DNA from: DASYTH01 sp035712165
Lineage (GTDB): Bacteria > Actinomycetota > Actinomycetes > Mycobacteriales > Pseudonocardiaceae
DNA length: 8,449 nucleotides
Direction of reading: 5' to 3'
Assembly (NCBI RefSeq): GCF_035712165.1
Contig: NZ_DASTBH010000034.1
Location: forward strand, 1 to 8,449
Under the pieces are notes generated by a model. The model did no database searches and was not told the origin of the DNA. It was given only the letters and a program-made list of their open reading frames with translations. This document shows, piece by piece, positions 3,565 through 8,449 of the stretch (its first letter is position 1; every line of letters starts with the position of its first letter). Both the position numbers and the translations under genes were made by a program.

Positions 3565-6006
3565 ATGCGGAACCCCCGAACATGGCATATCAATGGCTGG
3601 AGCCTGCGCACCAAGGTCGCGGTCGTCCTACTGCTGCCTGCGATCGTCGCACTCTGGCTCGGCGTGCTTCGGGTCAAGGCCCAGCTCGATGAGGCCGACC
3701 GACTGGACACACTGCGTGACCAGGTGACGTTGCTGCGGGAGAGCGCCGAGCTCGCCTCCCGCCTGGCCGACGAACTGGTCGCCGCCTCCCCCGTCGGCGA
3801 CAAGCGCGACGAGGTCGTCGCCGCGGTCAACGAGCAGCTCGGCCAGCTCCAGCGCGCCGACGAGGCGACCGTCCTGCCCGAGAACCTGGACCGGATCCTG
3901 CGGGACGGCTACGGCGGCCTCGACGAGGCCCGCCGCCTGGCGGCCAGCCCCGACGCGACACCGTTCAACGTCGTCACGGCCTACTACAACCTGGTCAATG
4001 GTCTGAGCGCGCTGTCCTCGGGCATCGTGGCGCGTTCCGGCAACCAGGACCTGGAAGGCCCGGGCAAGGCCGTCGAGGCGATGCTGCGCCTGCGCGGTCT
4101 GCAGGGCATGGACCAGGTGGTGCTGCGGCTCAACCAGGCCGGCCAGCCACTCGACGTCGGTACCGGCCAGCGAACCACCTCCGAGGAAGCGATCCTCACC
4201 GAGCGGGTCAAGCGCGACCTCCCGGCCGACAAGGTCGACACGTTCGCGAACCTGATGAAGACCGCCGAGGAGCGGCGCTCCGCCTTCCAGGCCGCGATCG
4301 CCGACACGAAGAAGGTCTCCCCGCCGGCACTGCTGCCCAAGATCGGCGCCGAGGCGAAGGGCCTGGACACGCTGCTGGGCGAGGTGCTCGACCGGCTCGA
4401 CGGGCAGGCGGGCGCACTCGCCGACGACGCCCAGGCGCAGACGCTGCGCGAGTCGGCCCTGGTGGTCGTCGCGCTGCTCGCGGCCTTCGCCCTCGCGCTG
4501 CTGGTCGGCCGCACGCTGCTGAACTCGGTGCGGACCCTGCGGTCGGCCGCGCTGGACGTCGCGCACGCCCAGCTACCCGCGACGGTGGAGCGGATCCGCG
4601 ACGGCGAGCACGTCGACTGGCGCAACGTCACACCCGTGCCGGTGCACACCACCGAGGAGATCGGCCAGCTCGGCCGGGCCTTCGACGAGATGCACCAGCA
4701 GGCCGTCCGGCTCGCCGGTGAGCAGGCCGACCTGCGCCGCCAGGTCGCCGACATGTTCACCACGCTGTCCCGGCGCAGCCAGTCCCTGGTGGAGCTGCAG
4801 CTGGAGACGCTGGAGAAGCTCGAGTCCGACGAGCAGGACCCGCAGCGTCTCGACGGCCTGTTCAAGCTCGACCACCTGGCCACCCGCCTGCGCCGCAACG
4901 GTGAGAACCTCCAGGTTCTCGCCGGCGGCACCCCCGCCCGCCGCGCCTCCGGCCCGGTGTCGGTGGTCGAGGTGCTGCGCGCGGCCATCTCGGAGATGAA
5001 CGACTACCGGCGGGTGAACCTGGGCCGCGCGCCGGACGGCTCGGTGCGCTCCCCCGCCGCCGCCGACATCGTGCACATCCTGTCCGAGCTGCTGGAGAAC
5101 GCGGCCCGGTTCTCGCCGCCGGACAAGAAGGTGGTGCTCACCGCCGACCGCGGCTCCGACGGCGGACTGCTCATCCAGGTCGTCGACTCCGGTATCGGCA
5201 TGGCGCCCGACGAGTTGGCCGCGGCCAACGAGCGGCTCGCCGCCGCGGACGAGGCCACCCCGGAGACCACCCGGCGGATGGGTCTGTTCGTGGTCAGCCG
5301 CCTGGCCGAACGGCACGGCGTCAGGGTCCGGCTGCGCGCCACCCGCCAGTCCAAGACCCAGGCCGGTGTCACCGCCAGCGTGCACATCCCGGTCTCGCTG
5401 GTGATCTTCGAGGAAGCCCCGGCCCCGATGATGTCCGACGCGATGAACGGCTACGGCCGCATGGGCGGGCTGAACGGCAACGCCCCGGCGCTGACCGACA
5501 TGCCGCCGCGCGATTGGTTTGTTCCGATGACCGAACCGTCCGGCCAGGATCTCGTCACGGTCGGGGACGCCCGCACCGCCCGGCGGATGTTCGACGCACC
5601 GGCCGCCCCACCGCCACCACCACCGCCGCCACCACCGATGGCGCCCCCGGCGCCGCTGCCCCCGCTGCCGACCCGGCAGGCCGGGCAGCCGACCACCCGC
5701 CCGGCACCCCCGGCCGCGGAGTCGGCATGGTCCTCGCTCGGGTCCAACTGGCCGTCGCCCGAGCCGGGCCGGCACGAACTGCAGACCGGCGGCACGACCA
5801 ACTCCGGCCTGCCGATGCGCCGGCCGGGCGCGGGACTCACGCACTCGGCGACCCCGGAAACCGAGCCGGCGCACGCGCTGCAGCGGGACCCGGAGTCGAT
5901 CCGGAGCAACCTCGCCCGCCACTACAGCGGCGTCCGCACGGCCCGAACCCGCGGTCCCCACGATGAAAACGGAACGGCCCAGCAGCAACCCAAGGGAGAA
6001 TCATGA
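3565..6006 (+). CDS. cvnA: Conservon sensor histidine kinase CvnA
   Basis: This is a membrane histidine kinase of the conservon type, 813 residues. Transmembrane helices are at about 18-38 and 297-317. The extracellular region between them is helical and resembles nitrate/nitrite-sensing (NIT-type) domains. A HAMP-like segment follows to about 390. The phospho-acceptor region is 390-452 with candidate H437 in KLDHLATRLRR. The ATPase domain spans about 500-610 with N-box ELLENAARF (N512), DSGIGM (D541) and MGLFVVSRL. A disordered Pro-rich tail with ten consecutive prolines (682-691) ends in SIRSNLARHYSGVRTAR (778-794), a basic segment that looks conserved in this family. ATG 3565 is preferred over TTG 3502, because 3502 lies within the predicted -10 and ATG gives the expected short cytoplasmic N-terminus; its ribosome binding site is weak. 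No response regulator is nearby. The stop overlaps cvnB by 4 bases. Confidence 0.93.
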   Translation: MRNPRTWHINGWSLRTKVAVVLLLPAIVALWLGVLRVKAQLDEADRLDTLRDQVTLLRESAELASRLADELVAASPVGDKRDEVVAAVNEQLGQLQRADEATVLPENLDRILRDGYGGLDEARRLAASPDATPFNVVTAYYNLVNGLSALSSGIVARSGNQDLEGPGKAVEAMLRLRGLQGMDQVVLRLNQAGQPLDVGTGQRTTSEEAILTERVKRDLPADKVDTFANLMKTAEERRSAFQAAIADTKKVSPPALLPKIGAEAKGLDTLLGEVLDRLDGQAGALADDAQAQTLRESALVVVALLAAFALALLVGRTLLNSVRTLRSAALDVAHAQLPATVERIRDGEHVDWRNVTPVPVHTTEEIGQLGRAFDEMHQQAVRLAGEQADLRRQVADMFTTLSRRSQSLVELQLETLEKLESDEQDPQRLDGLFKLDHLATRLRRNGENLQVLAGGTPARRASGPVSVVEVLRAAISEMNDYRRVNLGRAPDGSVRSPAAADIVHILSELLENAARFSPPDKKVVLTADRGSDGGLLIQVVDSGIGMAPDELAAANERLAAADEATPETTRRMGLFVVSRLAERHGVRVRLRATRQSKTQAGVTASVHIPVSLVIFEEAPAPMMSDAMNGYGRMGGLNGNAPALTDMPPRDWFVPMTEPSGQDLVTVGDARTARRMFDAPAAPPPPPPPPPPMAPPAPLPPLPTRQAGQPTTRPAPPAAESAWSSLGSNWPSPEPGRHELQTGGTTNSGLPMRRPGAGLTHSATPETEPAHALQRDPESIRSNLARHYSGVRTARTRGPHDENGTAQQQPKGES

Positions 6007-6419
6007 CGGCGGAGATCACGGCAGAGGCGCAGTCGTCGCTCGGCTGGCTTGTGTCGGCGTTCACCAACGAGGTCCCCGGGGTCGCGCACGCCGTGCTCGT
6101 GTCGGCCGACGGGCTCATGGTCGCCGCGAGCGAGGGGCTGCCCCGGGACCGCGCCGACCAGCTGTCGGCCATGGCCGCGGGTCTGTCCAGTCTGACCGTC
6201 GGCGCCGCGCACCTGTTCGCGGGCGGCCGGGTGGTCCAGTCGGTGATCGAGATGGAGCAGGGCTTCCTGCTCCTGATGACGGTCGGCGACGGCTCGCACC
6301 TCGCGGTGCTCGCCTCGGCCAAGTGCGACATCGGCCTGGTCGGCTATGAGATGACCCTGCTCGTGGACCGGGTCGGCCGCATGGTCGACACCCCGGTGCG
6401 CGGGCCCGCCGGAACCTGA
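6003..6419 (+). CDS. cvnB: Roadblock/LC7-domain protein CvnB
   Basis: This is a 138-residue cytoplasmic protein made almost entirely of one roadblock/LC7 domain (about 8-115). Recognisable stretches are VPGVAHAVLVSADGLMVAASEGL, ASAKCDIGLVGYEMTLLVDRVG and, between them, a Gly-rich hairpin and the EMEQGFLLLMTV strand. Roadblock proteins pair with small Ras-like GTPases, as MglB does with MglA, and conservon CvnB is thought to work with CvnD and the kinase at the membrane. No enzymatic motif is seen. The ATG overlaps the cvnA stop (ATGA), with AAGGGAGAA just upstream at 5992-6000, so translation is probably coupled to the kinase. Only 13 bases separate it from cvnC. Confidence 0.94.
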   Translation: MTAEITAEAQSSLGWLVSAFTNEVPGVAHAVLVSADGLMVAASEGLPRDRADQLSAMAAGLSSLTVGAAHLFAGGRVVQSVIEMEQGFLLLMTVGDGSHLAVLASAKCDIGLVGYEMTLLVDRVGRMVDTPVRGPAGT

Positions 6420-6432
6420 ACCGGGGTAGAAC

Positions 6433-6813
6433 GTGACCGAGTCCGATCCGTACAGCAGCCGTCCCGCACGGCCCGCTGGATTGGCGCGTCCATATTCGTG
6501 GACTGAAGGCCGGACCCAGCCCAGCGTCGAGATCGCCATCGAGGCGCAGGTGCAGACCACCCGGGCCGGCAACTCGGTGCCACCGAACGCGACGAGTCCA
6601 CTGTGGACCGTGATGCAACTGTGCTACGAGACTCGGTCGGTGGCCGAGATCGCGGCGCACATGGGAGTTCCGCCCGGCGTGGTGAAAGTGCTGGTGGCGG
6701 ATCTCCTGAACGAAGGCCTCGTGGTCGTGCACGCCACGCTCGGCGAAGACACGAGCCTGGCCGAGCGCCGGGACCTGATCGAGAGGGTGCTCATTGGACT
6801 ACGCGCACAATAA
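6433..6813 (+). CDS. cvnC: DUF742-family protein CvnC
   Basis: This is a 126-residue cytoplasmic protein of the DUF742 family, the third member of conservons. The N-terminus holds the family motif ARPYSWTEGRT (residues 18-28). The C-terminal half (about 58-105) reads as a winged-helix-like fold: LCYETRSVAEIAAHMGVPPGVVKVLVADLLNEGLV. This looks like a DNA-binding fold, but in conservons the protein is regarded as part of the membrane-associated complex; its biochemical role is not established. The start is GTG 6433. The 3' end overlaps cvnD by 20 bases. Codons 16-27 have unusually many A/T-ending codons for this window. Confidence 0.93.
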   Translation: MTESDPYSSRPARPAGLARPYSWTEGRTQPSVEIAIEAQVQTTRAGNSVPPNATSPLWTVMQLCYETRSVAEIAAHMGVPPGVVKVLVADLLNEGLVVVHATLGEDTSLAERRDLIERVLIGLRAQ

Positions 6814-7417
6814 CCGGGCGCCACAGAATCGGATCACGTCCGCGAAGATCGTGGTCGCGGGTGGCTTCGGCGCCGGCAAGACGACCTTCGTCGGCGCCAC
6901 GTCCGAGATCGTGCCGCTGCGCACCGAGGCGCCGATGACCAGCGCCAGTGTCGGCGTGGACGACCTGCATGCCACTCCGGACAAGGTGTCCACCACGGTG
7001 GCGATGGACTTCGGCCGGCTCACGCTCGCCGAGGACCTGGTCCTCTACGTGTTCGGCACGCCCGGCCAGCACCGGTTCTGGTTCATGTGGGACGACATCG
7101 TGCGCGGCGCCATCGCCGCGGTCGTCCTGGTGGACACCCGCCGGCTCGCCGACTCCTTCTCCGCGATCGACTACTTCGAGTCCCGGGACATCCCGTTCCT
7201 GGTGGCGATCAACAAGTTCAACGGCATCCAGCAGCACGCGCCGGACGACGTCCGCGAGGCGCTCGCGCTGCCGCCGGACACCGTGGTGATCACCTGCGAC
7301 GCGCGGTCCCCGCAGTCGGCCAAGGAAGTGCTGATCGCGGCCAGCCAGTACGCGCTGACCAAGCTGGACCGCCGGCCGATGCCGGCGCGGCCGGCCGGCG
7401 CACACGGCTACGTCTGA
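6794..7417 (+). CDS. cvnD: Ras-like small GTPase CvnD
   Basis: This is a 207-residue GTP-binding protein related to MglA and the last gene of the conservon. The P-loop is GGFGAGKT (23-30) within KIVVAGGFGAGKTTFVG. A switch I threonine is likely T67 or T68. The G3 motif reads FGTPGQ (87-92), with Thr where classical GTPases have Asp, as in MglA-type proteins. G4 is NKFN (140-143) in place of the usual NKxD, and TCDARS (167-172) sits at the G5 position. It is presumed to cycle between GTP and GDP with CvnB as partner and to relay the kinase signal. The start is TTG 6794, inside the end of cvnC, chosen because GAGAGGG lies at 6781-6787, 6 bases before it, and MDYA suits the family. The stop is 10 bases inside the convergent transglycosylase gene. 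Confidence 0.93.
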   Translation: MDYAHNNRAPQNRITSAKIVVAGGFGAGKTTFVGATSEIVPLRTEAPMTSASVGVDDLHATPDKVSTTVAMDFGRLTLAEDLVLYVFGTPGQHRFWFMWDDIVRGAIAAVVLVDTRRLADSFSAIDYFESRDIPFLVAINKFNGIQQHAPDDVREALALPPDTVVITCDARSPQSAKEVLIAASQYALTKLDRRPMPARPAGAHGYV

Positions 7418-8449
7418 GCGTCCCCCTCCGCGGAGGGTGACGTCGGCTCGGGCGCTGAGGTCGGCGCCGGCTCGGTCGGCGTCGGCTCGGTCGACTCGGG
7501 CGTGGACGGTGCCGTCGGCTCTGTCGTGGCGGGCTGTTCGGGCTCGGACGGCGTGGTCATGTCCGGCGGCGTGGTCGGGTCCGGCGGCGTGGTCGGGTCC
7601 GGCGGGGTCGTCGTCACCGGCGGGGTCGTGACGGGCGGAGTCGTGGTCTGCGGCGGGGTGCTGCTGACCGGTGGCGTGGTCGTCGACGGCGGAACGGCCG
7701 GCGGCGCCGTGGCGGGGATGGTCCCGACCGGGAGTCCGGTGGCGTCCGGGACGACGACCGTGCCGGCGGCGTAGGTGGCCATCCAGCGCAGCACCAGGTT
7801 GCGGTAGCTGGTGGAGTTGTTGTAGCTCAGGATCGCCGCGTCCAGGCCGGCCGGGGTGCCCAGGTCCCGGTTGGCCGCGCACAGGTAGCGGGCGGCGGCC
7901 AGGCTCGCGTCGTAGATGTTGTGCGGGTCCGCTCTGCGGTCGCCGTTTCCGTCGGCGCCCCAACGCTTCCAGGTGCCCGGGATGAACTGCATCGGGCCGA
8001 CGGCGCGGTCCCAGACGGTGTCGCCGTCCAGCGCTCCCCCGTCGGTGTCGCCGATCGCGGCGAACCCGTTGCCGTCCAGGCGGGGTCCGAGGATCGGCCG
8101 CACCGTCGTGCCGCCCGCGTCGACCTGCCCGCCCCGGGCATGCCCGGTCTCGACCTTGCCGATCGCCTCGAGCAGTTCCAGCGGCAGGTGACAGCCGGGC
8201 TGGTCGCGGTTGATCGTGTCCCGGGCCCGGCGGTAGGCGTCCAGCACGGTGGTCGGGATGTCACCGGTGAACACGGCCGGGATCATCGGACCCGGCCCCG
8301 AATCATCCACAGTGGACACCACGGCGGCGTCGTCGGTCCCGCCCGGCGGCTCGGCGGGCAGCGAGTCGTCGCGGTCGGCGATCCACGAACCGCCATCCGA
8401 CTCCGCGATGACCGGGCGGTCCGCGCCGGCCGGTCGCGGCACGGCGGCC
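7408..8449 (-). CDS. Lytic transglycosylase (MltB-like) with Pro/Thr-rich tail, N-terminus beyond the right edge
   Basis: This is a secreted murein-cleaving enzyme, partial at the 5' end. GTG 8442 could start a 344-residue protein, but the frame stays open to the edge (Ala-Ala-Val just before) and no signal peptide is visible, so the true start is probably outside. Numbering from that GTG, a disordered acidic stretch covers 1-55. The transglycosylase domain covers about 60-228: catalytic E98 in LLEAIGKVETGHARGG, AVGPMQFIPGTWKRWG (147-162), a calcium-loop-like DGNGDRRAD (164-172), ADPHNIYDASLAAARYLC, and AILSYNNSTSY (203-213). C84 and C188 may pair. Residues from about 232 to the end form a low-complexity tail of TTPP, DPTTPP and EPT units with no known wall-binding domain. 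It converges on cvnD and overlaps it by 10 bases. It probably acts in cell-wall remodelling. Confidence 0.88.
   Translation of the reverse strand, partial: AAVPRPAGADRPVIAESDGGSWIADRDDSLPAEPPGGTDDAAVVSTVDDSGPGPMIPAVFTGDIPTTVLDAYRRARDTINRDQPGCHLPLELLEAIGKVETGHARGGQVDAGGTTVRPILGPRLDGNGFAAIGDTDGGALDGDTVWDRAVGPMQFIPGTWKRWGADGNGDRRADPHNIYDASLAAARYLCAANRDLGTPAGLDAAILSYNNSTSYRNLVLRWMATYAAGTVVVPDATGLPVGTIPATAPPAVPPSTTTPPVSSTPPQTTTPPVTTPPVTTTPPDPTTPPDPTTPPDMTTPSEPEQPATTEPTAPSTPESTEPTPTEPAPTSAPEPTSPSAEGDAQT
7419..7442 (+). terminator. Palindromic terminator after the conservon
   Basis: A perfect 14-base palindrome, CCCTCCG-CGGAGGG (7424-7437), is extended by CGTC/GACG (7419-7422 and 7439-7442) past one mismatched pair. 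It begins 2 bases after the cvnD stop. It lies inside the last codons of the convergent minus-strand gene, before that gene's stop, so it can usefully end only the rightward transcript. No U-tract follows. Confidence 0.6.
7561..7609. repeat. 18-bp tandem repeat in the transglycosylase tail
   Basis: Two exact 18-base copies (7561-7578 and 7579-7596) and a partial third (to about 7609) encode PDPTTP units on the minus strand. Degenerate TTPPV units continue to about 7690. Being in multiples of three, copy-number change would lengthen or shorten the tail without breaking the frame. Confidence 0.8.

Noticed and set aside
4573..5988. 471-codon minus-strand open frame opposite cvnA
   Set aside because: Gly/Arg/His-rich shadow of the kinase frame with no recognisable domain or start signals.
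1..8449. Mobile elements, CRISPR arrays, tRNA or rRNA genes
   Set aside because: No transposase, integrase, regularly spaced repeat array or cloverleaf-like RNA was recognised on reading both strands.

Overview
The window is GC-rich, with codons ending mostly in G or C, and carries actinomycete gene families: a four-gene conservon, a MalR/Reg1-type LacI regulator and a starch-binding alpha-amylase. A filamentous actinobacterium is likely. The Pseudonocardiales are a plausible guess, but the sequence alone cannot fix the genus.

Layout, left to right. (1) 1-159, minus strand: the first 53 codons of a lipoprotein with a clear lipobox and a Thr/Pro stalk, running off the left edge. (2) 160-304: a divergent control region with two adjacent perfect dyads and a -10 hexamer placed exactly for a leaderless transcript. 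(3) 305-1324, plus: a LacI/GalR repressor closely resembling Streptomyces MalR/Reg1. (4) 1405-3171, plus: a secreted animal-type GH13 alpha-amylase with a C-terminal CBM20. It is preceded by a recognisable promoter, a CTTGC/GCAA operator candidate and a ribosome binding site buried in a hairpin, and followed by a strong hairpin terminator. (5) 3172-3564: a gene-free, AT-richer control region with several dyads and a promoter with a perfect TTGACA -35. (6) 3565-7417, plus: a complete conservon, cvnA-cvnB-cvnC-cvnD (membrane histidine kinase, roadblock protein, DUF742 protein, Ras-like GTPase), with overlapping or near-abutting genes that suggest translational coupling. (7) 7408-8449, minus: a lytic transglycosylase with a long Pro/Thr-rich tail. 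It converges on cvnD, overlaps it by 10 bases and runs off the right edge.

How they work together. The repressor and amylase form a starch/maltodextrin unit: the same 7-mer (CTTGCGG) lies upstream of both genes, which suggests one repressor controlling itself and its target. The conservon is a membrane-associated signalling module in which the kinase, roadblock, DUF742 and GTPase proteins are thought to form a complex reminiscent of eukaryotic G-protein systems; no partner response regulator is visible. The lipoprotein and transglycosylase are cell-envelope genes.

No wholly new system is apparent. The most interesting material is regulatory: the hairpin-masked amylase ribosome binding site, the paired dyads before the repressor, the dyad inside the conservon promoter, and a terminator palindrome embedded in the coding end of the convergent neighbour.
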